Positions 1 to 12,400 of a DNA stretch of 64,000 nt are shown piece after piece. Both the position numbers and the translations under genes were made by a program. The number at the start of each line of letters is the position of its first letter. Position 1 is the first letter of the stretch. The DNA comes from Ophiura sarsii (Eukaryota > Echinodermata > Ophiuroidea > Amphilepidida > Ophiuridae): contig CM069445.1 in NCBI GenBank assembly GCA_035610835.1, positions 33,406,811 through 33,470,810 on the forward strand, in the 5' to 3' direction. The notes beneath the pieces are model-generated. The model ran no database searches, was not told the DNA's origin, and worked only from the letters and a program-made list of their open reading frames with translations.

Positions 1-3000
1 GTCCATCCCTCGTACATTTTTCCAATTTGGTTTCCATAATGAGACCCAAGACGCCACAAATCGCTACCCCCCTCCCCCTCCCAGATGAGACCCCACGCAT
101 TGTAATAATAGTGCCCATTTGTCGCCCTGGCTATTATTATTTCCAGAATGGTGCGAATCAGAGTCAGAGACAGCAGCATCTCTTTTGGTGTTACAATCGG
201 TGAATTGACATTAATTAGTTCATGATATCACTTTGAATTATTACAATTGGTGTTTTTCTTCAATTCCTTTGTACGTGATGATCGTGACTAACTTAATCAA
301 ATACTCCAAATCTCCAATTCGACATCTAAGTAGGAGTCATCCTGAATACACGGTGGACAAAATCATGAATAAATTATATTCCCACTTGGGATGGTGAAAC
401 ATAAGTTATAGGCCTAATAATGTTTACACTGTATAATTCTTCCTGTACATAAAATTTTCGGGGATGGGGAGGGGGGTACTTAGTGAATATGAGGTTACGT
501 GGATGTACCGCGAATGAGGGTCTCATTTTCACCCTCAGGTAAATGGATGACTCCTTTTCAAAGCCTTTAGTGGTAAATTCTAAATCCTTAATTTTGCTGT
601 ATTTCACCGAAGTTTTTGCTAAAATCTGTCAAATATATAAGAAAAACATATGGGTCCATTTTCCCCCGAGAATTGGTAAATGTTTGGGTCATTTTTCATT
701 TGGCTGGCAGCACATCCCTACCCCAAAACAGTCTGAGTACCCCCCCCCCCCCCCTCTCCCGGGATTGTACGAGGATATGCTTACAAATAAAACCCCATGA
801 GCATAGCTTACTATATAGTCTCCTGTAGTTACAGTCCATAGACTATAAGTCCGGGGATTAATAGTCCCGGGATGTTATAGTCCATTGAACTTTTAGGATG
901 TAAGTCCTCCAAGTAGGGATAAAAATCCTTAGGAATTAGTGTGCAAGTCCGAGGTGCACCATTTTCAGATATTGTGAATTTCAGATGAGGATTGAAGACT
1001 TATTCTAGTTCTATATACGTCATCATCATGATTTATCATCATTGCATGTTTTTCTCATTTGCTTGGCATTTGAGACTGAGTATGTTCGTTATATTTCTAT
1101 AGGTGATGTTCATTTGGTCTATCATCAGCTCTATTCATTTTCAACAAATGTTCAAAACCCCTTTTAATTTATTAGATAGATTTAGGTCATATTATACCGT
1201 ACACAGGCGTTACGCCTGATCATTAATTCGCTTGACTGATTCCACAACTTGGTTTAGTTGAAAAGGTCAAATAGCGAGGTCAATCGTGAGAAGTACTTAT
1301 TATTGATTGGTGCCAATTGCATTATATTGATACAAAATTGCCCCTTTTGTTGTGCTCCCTGACACACTTCACACATGCAATAGGGTACTCAAGCGCTTAA
1401 ACATGATAGAATATCAGCAGAGATGATGTAAATTTAGTCCTACAGTTGAAATTTTTAAGCTAAAATGATGTTTTTTCTTATTTTGTGAACAAATATTGAC
1501 CTAGATGTGTAATTAAAGTAATTGGGACTGTTATGACCCTCAATAATCAACCAGGTATGAGCAGGTATGAGTAAAGATAAACTTTCAATCGTGATAAAAC
1601 TATATGAATAAAATGAAAAACTTATTTGGCGATCGCCTTTTTAATTCTGTCATATAAAACTGCTGGTTTTTTACACGAAAATGTCCACATAAGGACAATT
1701 TTTTCTTCTATTTTTCTTTTTGTATAATAAAAATAGATATTCAGCTTGCCCTCACAGTAAAAGTTTTGGTCGACTTCCATTTCCTTCTTTTCAAATTATT
1801 GGTTTTAAATTCTTTTAATTTTGGGACTGATTTCAATTATTAAACATGTCGTGTTTAGAAAGCAAAGTTTGTAGAACTTGAAATCAAACCTGATAGTTTA
1901 CTTTTTTAGAATAGTGGATGCACAATTCATACGTCTACATAATCAATAATTGAAATATGTAAAAATAAATGTAACAAAATCATTTAAATCTCAGAAATCG
2001 AGCTTCCTTTCTCAAATTGTCAACATTTGAAAACAAAAAATGGCCGAAAATGCCAACTTTCCATCGTCTAAAATTAATTTAAGGACAATTTTTTCTTCAA
2101 ATTTCTTTGCACATTTTGTTTAGGAAGTACCTTAACTTTGATCATTTATAAAATTCATACCTGACTTCGATCCATAAAAAGCCTAATTAAAGTTTTGAAA
2201 ATGTTAAAATTTTTGAAAAAGAATATAAAAAAACCCTTAACTTCGCAAGGCAAAATCTCTGGCATTATAAATCCAAATTCAATCGGACTTTTTTATATTA
2301 ATGATCCACGCCTCTATGCACTGCAACGCTTGTGCGTAATACCAGTGGCGATATTTTAGTACAGGTTTGATACCTAATGGGCTCATACTATTCATGGACA
2401 CTGGTCCAATTTGTTGAGTTATTCGAGATGAATTGGAATTCTGATCAAGGAAAGATGAGTTATTATACACAGGAGAGTATACAATATAATTGATATAGAG
2501 AATTTCTGAAGCATTAGCGACAAAAGAATATTTTACTTATTCTTATAGATGATTTGTTTCCCGGTTATCGCTCTGTTAACAGTGATACAGGTTCTGTTGC
2601 GCAATTTAAATCCAGTTCTTGCATTATCATGTTTTTTGTCACCAATATTATTATTGGGACAAACAGTTTTCCGATATTCCTAGTGATAGTCCTGTCATCG
2701 AAGTATTGGTATTCTGGAAGAATAACACAAATAATATTACGGTTTAAATGTTATTTCTCTTGGTTCAGTAGCTATATACTAATTTTCGGAACATGGCTTT
2801 ATTAGATAGTTCAATATAATTTTACACTCGCGTCCCTCTTCAACTGAAAAAGCGTGGTAATTGCGCCTCTAATACACGAGCTAATTAGATAGTTCAATGC
2901 CCGGTTTTTTCCCGTTTTCAGACATGCGCAGAAAGGATCCCATGTGAAAATCCGAAATGTTGAATTTCTTTTACTCGGGTAGTTACTGTTCAGACACAAA

Positions 3001-3200
3001 TTGTGGTTTTCGGAATGAGTGATGACATATGGTCTTCACCCAAAATATTTTCTTCAGGGATATAGCTACATTTCTGTATATGCGGCTGTTTGTTATTCTT
3101 AAAAAACGCATAGTAACAAGCATTTATACGGGACTATACGTCCAACAAATTAAAATATTTTACGACATTTTCTAAATGTAAACAAAAACTCTTACGCAGA
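1..3200. other. upstream AT-rich flank without recognisable gene
   Basis: Only short, unremarkable open frames occur. A poly(C) run lies near 740-757. A short direct repeat (AAGGACAATTTTTTCTTC) occurs at 1692-1709 and 2080-2097. Nothing here resembles a conserved protein. Confidence 0.5.
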
Positions 3201-3284
3201 TCTTAAAGTGACACTTTCACATTAATAACATAGATGAACGCGGAGTTTGCTAACGATAAAAAAACTGGCGGTACCATACCAACC

Positions 3285-3470
3285 GTTGTTGTTGCTGCGC
3301 GACCGCGTTTAACATGGCGCACGCGATTCGGCGCACACGCAATGACGCAGACAAAGTATGTACGCGTTTGTGGCGCAAACTGTACATTGTAAACGGGGCA
3401 CGCAGTGAAAGCAGGCAGCCCGTACGGTTGCTCCGCGGTACATACCGTACAGTACAATAAAATGTAACGA
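3285..3470. other. small CpG-rich patch in AT-rich flank
   Basis: About 185 bp with many CG dinucleotides (GCGCGACCGCG, GGCGCACGCG, TACGCG) inside DNA that is otherwise AT-rich and CpG-poor. No convincing protein is encoded on either strand. It could be a promoter-like island or part of an old mobile element. Confidence 0.4.
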
Positions 3471-3726
3471 GAGCAAGACACAAACAAAACATTAATCATA
3501 AAGCCTAGACTTTTATTTTAATAAAGAAACTGGGAGCAAGGCGCAAACCGTATCCAGGATAACATATTTAAAGTGACTGAAGTGGCTGAAGGAAAATACA
3601 TTTGATGGAGTCACTCATGCAGTTGTAACCCCTTGGCTGGTCATGAAGCTATGGGCTGGTGGATCATGGTCGACCCCCATCCCCACACACACCCATCCCC
3701 CACACACACCCCTTTCATTTTCTTTG

Positions 3727-3842
3727 TGCGACTTATTATACAGCGGTGCGGCTTACTGTATACGATGAGGTCTGAATCTTAATTTGAGGTGCTGCGGCTT
3801 ATTCGCCGTGCATGCGGCTTATATAGCACGTAAATTACGGGA
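3727..3842. repeat. degenerate tandem of a GCGGCTTA-containing unit
   Basis: Four to five imperfect copies of TGCGGCTTAT/ACTGTA-like units separated by 20-40 bp, preceded by a CACACACCC low-complexity stretch at 3670-3715. Probably the remains of a dispersed repeat; the family is not identified. Confidence 0.4.
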
Positions 3843-3889
3843 TTGTCACATCATACCCTAAGGTCTAAGCCCCCTTCCCCCGCACTTCC

Positions 3890-5640
3890 CTTACTTGATA
3901 ATATGGATATAGTAAGGCGGCCTTACTAAGGCCACATGGGTATCTGGATAAACGGAACGTGCGGTATTGCCCCATCATACCCTAAAGCCACCTCCTCCTC
4001 CCCGCACTTCCCTTACTTGATAATCTGGATATAAGGGCACATGGGCATCTGGATAAACGGAACGTGTAGTATATTATCATAATTATTATAGAGTGTCTGG
4101 ATTAGTAAGGTCACCAGTGGTATCTGGATTACGGGTTCACTATAAAACGCAGATATTCTCAAATTACCTGGATATACTATGCGCAGGTGTGCCACCTGTG
4201 ATAACTGGATTTTAAGGGTGTATTAGGTAGTATCTCGGAAGGCCTTATTTAGAACACAACAAACATGATAAAGGGACTACATACGTTTAGGCCCTACATG
4301 CCTATTGGAGGAATAATGTATTTAAGTAAATAGGCCAAACAAAATCCGGATGGCACACATATCAACATTTTAAAGGAGGAAAACGGGGTGGCGGGGCAAT
4401 AAAAGAATCGGGGGAGACATTTTAAAGCTAATTTTAAGTTACTTTCAGTTTTGACATTAAAATACAACTTTTGTATTATTTGGGGTACAAAATGGGTAGG
4501 GACATGACCTGACAAGGGGTAACTGGGGGAGGGGATATTAAGGCAATCCAGATACTCTGAATATTTTAAGTATTCCTACACCTGAATAACCTTTCAGGTG
4601 TCCTTATTAATCCACGTAGGCCCTAATATAGCCGCATACACAGTTATCACGGGTGCCCTTAATATTCGATTCAAGATAAACCACATAGTCCATGGAGGTC
4701 CTATATTGGATCACTTATACACAATCTTAATTATTAAAGTACATGGGGTGGTACCTGAATAATATTTATTAAGGACACATGGTATATATGGATTATTAAG
4801 GGCACTGTGGTACCAATGTCAGTATTAAGGGCACCTAGGATACATGATACATGGAGTATCAACGACATACTCTTGCAGCTGTTTTACAATACCCTCATCT
4901 TTATACGTTTTGATGTGACTAACCATCCGCTATTATAGCTTCGGCACATATACCTGCGCTTTCCATTATAAACTGGATATAATACGGGTACATTGGTATG
5001 GATATAATACCGGCAAATGCGGTACCTGGGTTATTAAGGCCATCTGTGAGGGGTAGAGCCTAGGCCTATGGGCAACCGGTGTATTAAGAACACGTGGAGT
5101 ACTTGGATTAGGAACATGGGTATCTGTTTATTTAAGATCACATGTGGCCTAGGCGCATGGTGTACAGTATTAAGGGTACCATGTCACTTACATTATATCA
5201 AGGGCACTTTATGTACCTGCCCTGGGTACCTGAATAAGGACATACTCTTGATATTTCTATATTTCTATTGTATGACTATTATTGCCCGCTATCTTCGGCA
5301 CCCGCGATTAATTCAAGTTACTTGAATGATACAGTAAGGCACCTGGGTATCTCGATATAACGGCACACTGCAGTACCTGGATTATGTGGTATCCGGTGCC
5401 ATTAAGGGCACCTGTGGTAACTGGATTAGGGGTAGGGCTTAGGCCTATGGGGTCCCTGGATATAATGGGACAACGGGTACCTGCATTTCAGGTCACATGG
5501 GAGGCCTCCATAGGTATCTGGAAAGACAAAGGTAGGCCTACCTACTTTAAGGCACATGTATACCTGGATTATCAAAAGCACCTGCGATATTCGGATTATT
5601 TAGGGCCCGTCTGGATTATGTATACATGTGGGACATGTTC
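3890..5640. repeat. degenerate minisatellite-like array (GGTACCTGGATTATTAAGGGCAC type)
   Basis: Across about 1.7 kb the same words recur at irregular 25-50 bp spacing: TATCTGGATA, GGTACCTGGATTA, TTAAGGGCAC and CACATGGG. Copies are strongly diverged and orientation is constant. It is not coding; small frames inside it are chance. It looks like an old, decayed tandem array. Confidence 0.6.
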
Positions 5641-5696
5641 TTGATATTGTATCAAATGTGCTTACGCTTTGTTTACTTACCGCCCCGTGAAATCTT

Positions 5697-5731
5697 CTAG
5701 CGGGTCCGCGCGAAGCGCGGATGCCCGCTAG
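5697..5731. repeat. GC-rich perfect-stem hairpin
   Basis: CTAGCGGG-CCGCGC, a GAA loop, then GCGCGG-CCCGCTAG, with a 1-nt and a 3-nt bulge. It stands out in AT-rich DNA. Likely part of a mobile-element end; no terminator function is implied in a eukaryote. Confidence 0.55.
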
Positions 5732-5810
5732 TGCACATAAATACTGGAGAGCAGAGTATTAATTTTATGGTATGAGAGAGATAGAGTTCCACATGGAGAC
5801 TACTATAATT

Positions 5811-6101
5811 ATAAAAGGAATAGCACTGGCTTTATATTAATTCCCATCTATTTTACAGCACAAATGTTAAAGTGCTCACATATAACCAGGAGGCAGTACA
5901 GAGGGTAGTAGCTATTTTTGCAGGATGAGCGTGAACTTACACACTTTTTTCTTACGTACGTATTTCGTACTTCCCAAGGCAAAAATCAACAAATGGCGGC
6001 ACTATTTTTCATACATGATATACTCAGGGGAAGGCGGCTCTAAGGGCGGAACCGAGTTTTTGTACAACGTATAAAAGGAATAGCACTGGCTTTATATTAA
6101 T
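5811..6101 (+). repeat. 31-bp direct repeat pair
   Basis: A 31-bp sequence starting ATAAAAGGAATAGCACTGGC occurs at 5811-5841 and again at 6071-6101. The 229 bp between contain a CpG-containing segment. It could mark a small duplication or the ends of an inserted element. Confidence 0.6.
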
Positions 6102-6138
6102 ATAATATATAATTGTAATTATTATCATGACTGTAATT

Positions 6139-6329
6139 TTAAAAGTTGTGTATAGCGCTTTGTTCATTCTTGATTAAGGAGAACCCTAACTCTATTTCAC
6201 CACACGGCAACAGAATATTTTTCCGACACCCAAAATTCACCTGAAAGGTCACCCCGATCCCCCCGGGATTTGAACCACGGACCTCCAGCATCAGGGCCCA
6301 GATCCTAGCTACTACACCACGGCTCCCAG
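6139..6329 (-). repeat. tRNA-derived SINE (minus strand)
   Basis: Read on the minus strand from 6329, the sequence begins GGGAGCCGTGGTGTAGTAGC (A-box-like) and about 35 nt later has GTGGTTCAAATCCCGG (B-box and T-arm), then a non-tRNA body running into GCGCTATACACAAC. This is the structure of a tRNA-head SINE. The anticodon arm is too degenerate to name the parent tRNA. Confidence 0.6.
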
Positions 6330-6804
6330 TTGACACTCGGCGAGTATATTCGCCTCGTTATATAGCATGGGTCCGTTTTGTAGCCAAAAAAACTGCACGC
6401 CGGGTTATAGAAACACTTTATCCGCACAGTTGCCGTATGGTGTAGTAGGGTTAGGGTTATGCGCTTAATAAATTCTGCTATTATTATATCATATTATCAG
6501 TTCCAAGAATAGTTGCTTACAAGCACTTGCCATATGATGGATGCTTTGAGAGAATAATACACAAGCCAATTCGAAAGAGTTGACCTTATGATTGGATAGT
6601 TTCCCAATTCAATTCAATTCAACAAGAAATAAACAATTTCATTTTTAGATACTTTTGCACAGGTTTAAGGGCAGTTGATATTTTCTCAGTCGCTTGGAAA
6701 TTTAATAATACTTGGTTGGTTCTATTGGCTTTATTGGATGTTTTCTTGCGGGTCCAGACACACGTTGCTAGCTTGATTTTATCATGTATAAATTACGTTG
6801 AAAA

Positions 6805-7045
6805 ATGGAAGTCGAACCATGGACCTCTGCATTGCAAAGCAATTTTCTCAACCAATAGACGACTAGCGGGGGGGTGAACTGATCAGAACATGATTATAAT
6901 CCCTTTTAAAGTTACGGAATTAAGCAATACTACTATTAGTTACAATCAGTACACCAAAAACGGTTGAGTACACACAATACTATGAATGGAGCTGCGACAC
7001 ACACGATCGTCAACCCTGAGTCGACAGTCATGTGGGTATTTCCCA
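6805..7045 (-). repeat. dispersed repeat with embedded tRNA-like B-box, copy 1
   Basis: About 240 bp clearly related to 59056-59275. Both contain, on the minus strand, ATGCAGAGGTCCATGGTTCG (B-box region), and both continue into CTGCGACACACA. It is likely a SINE or a composite repeat family also used in the downstream foldback. Confidence 0.55.
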
Positions 7046-7088
7046 CACTACTGCATACCAATATACGTATTCCAAAAGACCTATACGT

Positions 7089-7126
7089 ATTATATATTAT
7101 TTTATATTATATATAATATAATATAA
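7089..7126. repeat. AT-rich simple repeat
   Basis: TATATTATTTTATATTATATATAATATAATATA-type low-complexity DNA. Confidence 0.7.
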
Positions 7127-8268
7127 AGCAGTTTACCAACCTACGGTGTTAATACGTATAAATTATATTACTTGTACCCTTTGCATGAACGTGCTACTGG
7201 CGCTACGCAGCATTATTGTAATTGTAATGACTGCTTTCGATTTTCGAAGTGTGCCATCCTACAAAGCAATGATATCCCATAGAAAAATAATTTGCTACAA
7301 TTTTTTTTCTGTTGGGTCTGGTCACTCTCGCCCCCATAACTTTAACATCAAATAACGAGGCGGAAGACATTTGCCTCACTCTATATATGTCTTATATTTT
7401 GGGTACCGATTTATGATTTTGAATTAGGTAACATACAAGCACCTGGTCAGGAACTTTTTGAGTTATGTGTATTGCACTGTTGCCCTTCAAACTAACACAC
7501 TTTTAAATCTGTTAAAAAACAATGATACGTGTTTGATATACCGAAACGGTATTTCCGCCGTTAGTGAGATAAACGAACACACAACAACCATACATTGATA
7601 CAACAATACTTCTTCGTTTGGGAAAACCCCTATGTCCATCAAGTGACACTAGTCATACACCCGGGCCATGCGCTAGCTTACACCAAATGTCTGGTAAACA
7701 TGCACTTTGAGCCGTATAAATCACTATATGGACTTATTGCGAAATTTGTATTTTTGAACTTCAGTCTATTTCACCTTTATCATATTTCATCTTGCACACA
7801 CTAGTTCATTTTTGTTATGTCCGGTTAAGTCGGAAACGTCAGTATACAACCCAAGGATTTCAAACATTTATAGTAGGTAAGTGAATGTGTTCCAATAGAC
7901 GTCAATGAAGTGAACTATTGTAACTTCTTGAATTGTCTAGAAAGTAGACCAATATGACATCGGTCGAAACAAGATTTATTTACACGCAATCTTATCAAGT
8001 CATATTTACTGTGTGCGCTTTTCGCCGCGTAATAAATATATCTTCTTATTTTTTGAGAATATATATCCGGTGAGCCGCTGAGAAGGCTTGTATCATGTAT
8101 AAAGTGAGTTGCATGATACCATTGCATTGTATCTCCAACAAGATACTAAAAAGAAGTGGTGATATAATAAAAACCATGTCGAACGCCAGTTATGTCAGTA
8201 GTTGTACAAATTGCTTTAATTGATATGTGCATCCCGGGATTAAAATGTCTCTTTCTGCTTCATACAGG
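7127..8268. other. immediate upstream flank of the receptor gene
   Basis: About 1.1 kb that presumably contains the promoter. No TATA box at a convincing place, no CpG island, and only short chance frames. Nothing recognised. Confidence 0.4.
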
Positions 8269-8286
8269 TCGTCAGATGTCATCAGG
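8269..8286 (+). other. possible tiny 5' untranslated exon or leader segment
   Basis: Just upstream of the start codon a pyrimidine-rich stretch ends in CATACAG, followed 18 nt later by a good donor (CAG then GTGAGTAG). A further AG-ended stretch precedes the ATG at 8348. This could be a short leader exon, but the transcription start is not visible, no clear TATA box was found, and the segment may simply be continuous 5' UTR. Confidence 0.2.
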
Positions 8287-8347
8287 TGAGTAGATGAGAC
8301 GATCGATTTAGATTGATATCAGCACTTCTTCAGCAGCTCACACAATT

Positions 8348-9478
8348 ATGGAAACAGCACTATCCAGCAGATCAGTTGCTCTTCTAGCACTAGCTATCCT
8401 CGCCGTACATGTCCATCTAGCAACAGGATTAGAATTAGCAGACTACGAAACCGACTATTTTTCAAATCCTAATCGGGATTCAGAATTCACAAGACTCACG
8501 ATCCACAACGAAACGGGGCGTATCTACATCGGTGGAGGGGATAGACTCTTTAGATTAGCGGGAGATTTGACCAGAGCGGAAACAGTGAATACAGCGGTAG
8601 AGTGTGAAGATGATGTGTGTCCGGTAAATTACAATAAGATTTTACTGGTTGATTACGCGGGGAACAGGTTGATAACGTGTGGGAGTGAAAATGGTGGGAG
8701 TTGTCAGACGAGGGCATTGGACAGTATAGAGGTACCTATAATAGATAATGATACACCAGTTGTTGCACCAGGACAGTTATCAACAGAGGCTCTTATTGCA
8801 CCAGGTCCAAATAACGACGGTGCTAACACACTGTATGTTGCTGCTACATATGACGAGCAGAGGTATGATGTCAATGTAAGACCTGTGAGTAGGAGAATTC
8901 TTAAACCACCAACTAATGATCCTGACTTTATTTTCACCACAGAAAGAAATGCGTATGTATTACTAAACAGAGGACTTTACCCATCTACACCGTTTCTTAT
9001 TACTTACGTTGGAGGGTTTGTAAGAGAGTCATATGGAAGTCACTTTACCTATTTTGTGACAGCACAAAGACAAGATTTTGACCATGTTGATTCAAGGGAT
9101 AGGACTTATGTTTCAAAAATTAACAGAGTGTGCCAGAGTAACGCTCAAGGATTCAACAGCTACGCAGAAGTAACGCTTGAGTGTCATGGTTCAACTCCAA
9201 CAGACAAGTACAACCTTATACAAGCTGTTCATGTTGCTCCAGCAGGGGAAGACCTTGCTACATCTATGGGCCTTAACACAGGAGATGATGTACTTTATGG
9301 GGTCTTTGCCAAGAATGAAGGACAGAATGGCAATATACCAAGCAATCAATCAGCTGTGTGTGTCTTCAAATTAGAGGATATTGAGGAAACATTTATTGAT
9401 GGTATACTGGGATGCTTTCAATGGGCAGGAAACTATGAACTAACATATTTGCAGAATACTGATTGCATAGGTAATTCT
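8348..9478 (+). CDS. MET: exon 1: start codon, signal peptide and most of the Sema domain
   Basis: Encodes residues 1-377, ending in phase 0 at the donor TCT/GTAAGT. The first ATG is followed by a hydrophobic signal peptide (about residues 8-28, rich in Ala, Leu and Val). The rest is a seven-bladed Sema propeller with paired cysteines and the plexin/MET-like phrase [11 protein letters not shown]. One large exon covering nearly the whole Sema domain matches the known layout of human MET exon 2. N-glycosylation motifs (NET, NQS) are visible. No KRKKR-type furin site like that of vertebrate MET is present; the nearest basic stretch is RPVSRR near residue 180. A weaker upstream donor at 9471 would break the frame. 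Confidence 0.95.
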
Positions 9479-12400
9479 GTAAGTACAAATCCTTATATTT
9501 AATATTAATTATATCTATTTTTTATCATTTTTTATTCAGTCATTAAAAATACGTTAAAATTAATAAAAAAGAACGTACTTAAAACCCAGGACACGATGTT
9601 GACCCGTTAATGACCAGCACAGACCGACCAACAAACAGGCAGTGAAAGAAGGGACAAACAATACAAACATAAAAATTATAAATAATTGAATCAGGTATAT
9701 GGTGGACACCTGAAGCTGTTGCGCACTGCGTAAAGGTCCTTGTGTCATTCTTATAGACATGGGATATGTCCCATCAAGGCAATACACACATGCCTTGGTC
9801 CCATTGGGGGCTCGTTTCGTTGAAAAGTGTGTTGTGGTGTTGTGCATTTTCAAGACTTTTAGGCCAAAATTCAGACCTGAAATCTTTTCAGCTTTGTAGC
9901 CGACTTAGTATTTTTATTGCTCATTATCTTTTTCGTTTGTGTTCAGTTTTTCACCCCCAAGTCACACTGTTTGTAGTCTTCTTTTAGTTGGATATATTTG
10001 TAAACTCTCTTTGTAAATATGCAGGCAATCGGACGAGATATCGCAGAAGCGCAGCAATGTACAGCAGGGGACTGGGGTCTTGCAGATGAATTCAACCCTC
10101 TCGTATCTTCCGCTGCGATTGAATGGTCAGACATCATACCATCCTCTATCATCACCACCACACATAGAGAACACACAGTTGCTTTTGTAGGGACACAGAG
10201 TGGAAAACTTGTCAAGGTCAGCACTGCGATTTTGTCTTAACTTAAAAATGAAGTTAAACTTATCCTAAGTCATTTCATGTTTTGGCACTAACATACGTAT
10301 ATAAAGTAGCACGTTTGAAAAAGTGAACCTGGTACGTCAAAAATGTTTGCACTTCGAAATTGTAAAATATGTTTGTTTTAAATTTCTTTCATTTTTTGAC
10401 AAAAAGAATCAAATCATGACTGCACAAAATGGCCGCGAATATGAACGGTTCACCCTAGATATCAGTCCTTCCAGTCCAGCAGGTCAAGTTCTAAGAGATG
10501 CTAGTGTTGATGAAACAAAGGATCTTGTGACTCTACTGACGCAACAAAAGGTATGACAGAAGCATAGTAGACTGATATTGGGTTCGATCATGATTTTAGG
10601 AATAATTTAGATACCTTTTTCGAACCATTGTGTTTGAGCTCCGTAGCTTTCGAGGTCATCACGACCCCTTCATTCAGCGTAGTGTTTACTTCCCTCCGTT
10701 TGTCAAATGACCACCTTTTGGGCGATCCCATGACATAATAAATGTGGTGTGATATACCAAATGACTGTCCGAAGTGCCCCAAATCTTACGTGGGTGAAAC
10801 CAGCAGAGCACTCGCCACCAGGTTCAAAGAACACTCGAACCACAAAGCCACTCCTCTCACAGCTGTGGCAGAACACTCAAAAGACGCTAAGCACGAAATC
10901 GAGCTAGACGACGTCCAAGTGATCGCCAAAGAGGACCAGTTTGGAAACGCAAGATCAGAGAGGCTATTGAAATAAGGACACTGAAACCGACCCTCAACCG
11001 AGACACCGGCTACGACCTACCCGCCATCTACGATGACTTGCTGTCATGTGATCGCCCAAAAGGTGGTCATGTGACAAACGGAGGGAAGTAAACACTACGC
11101 TGAATGAAGGGGTCGTGATGACCTCGAAAGCTACGGAGCTCAAACACAATGGTTCGAAAAAGGTATCTAAATTATTCCTGAAAGGTATGACGTATGGTCA
11201 ATCAAGAATCCCTAGTTCACCTAATAATAATATTCCTGGATAGCAACTCAGGAATAAGATTTAAAATCTAACTTTTTAATCTCAATAGATGATCATTATA
11301 TGGCATTATTTATCGTCAGCAGGTACGTGATCACACTAGAGGTCATGACCTTTTAGGAACATGGCGGAGGATTGGGTTTACCGTTTGTAGCATTTGCGCA
11401 AGCATGTGCGGCAATCTTGTCTCGGGCCCGGGGGCGATTTTTTTTTACTAGTAAACATTTGTATGGGCTCACATGTAAAATCAGTTAGAATTTTTTTTAA
11501 TTTTTTTTAAAAATCATTTTATTCAGTGAGTTTTGCTTTATTCCGTATTAAAACGAAATAAATAAATTGTTCAAATGTTTACTAGTAAAAAAAAAGGGGG
11601 GGGGGGGCATAGAGCTTAATTTATCAACATTACTAGGAGTGATCTTCAGATGGTTATCAGTGACGGCTAATCTGTTGGCTGTTATGAAAAATGGTCCCAT
11701 GGACATTGTTCCGACTTGAATGACTGAGACGTTGCCGATGTCTTATTGTAAAGATCTCCTTGTCTTCTCCACGGGACCGTTATCATAGCTTCATATGCAT
11801 ACGTCTCCGATTGGTTACGATGAATATAAACGGATGTGTAGGCCTAGCTGTTGTGGTCTTTCACTCACTAAAATGATGACATCGCTGACTCAAACTTAAA
11901 AGCCTTTAGTCAAAGTGGACTTGTCTAGCCTAATTCTAATTGAAAATCTATTCGATTTGTGTTCATTTAGCTTCTAAGGATAAGGGTTTCAAATTGTGGA
12001 GCATACAAAACATGCGAGGAGTGCATCGGTCGTGTAAACGCCGTGGACGATGGAGATCCGTATTGTGGATGGTGTACACTGGAAAAGAGGTGGGTTTATT
12101 GTGTAAACGTAAGAAGCGCCATATACAGTGGAAGAATGGAAATGCTATGCTACTTTGTTTATAGAACACAGCAAGTTTCCTCAAAAGTATATGGCGCCAT
12201 CTTCAGTTCAATTCAGTGATGGAAATACTACGATGTGTAAGGAAAAATCAGTTCATAGAATGAAAATGTTGCGCTGCATTGTGACAACTATAGTCATGAC
12301 TAATAGTCATCGGAATTCGGAAAATCCCGTTTGAGCATCGACGGGATATACAGTCCTAGAATGAAAGATGATGTGCGGTAAAACCAAACGCTGCGATATT

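Noticed and set aside
3203..3499. 98-codon minus-strand frame over the CpG-rich patch
   Set aside because: CG-rich DNA has few stops; the peptide shows no domain and has a rival overlapping frame of similar length.
9471..9480. Donor at 9471 (CATAG/GTAATT) for exon 1
   Set aside because: It leaves phase 1, which would frameshift exon 2. The donor eight bases on (TCT/GTAAGT) is stronger and keeps phase 0.
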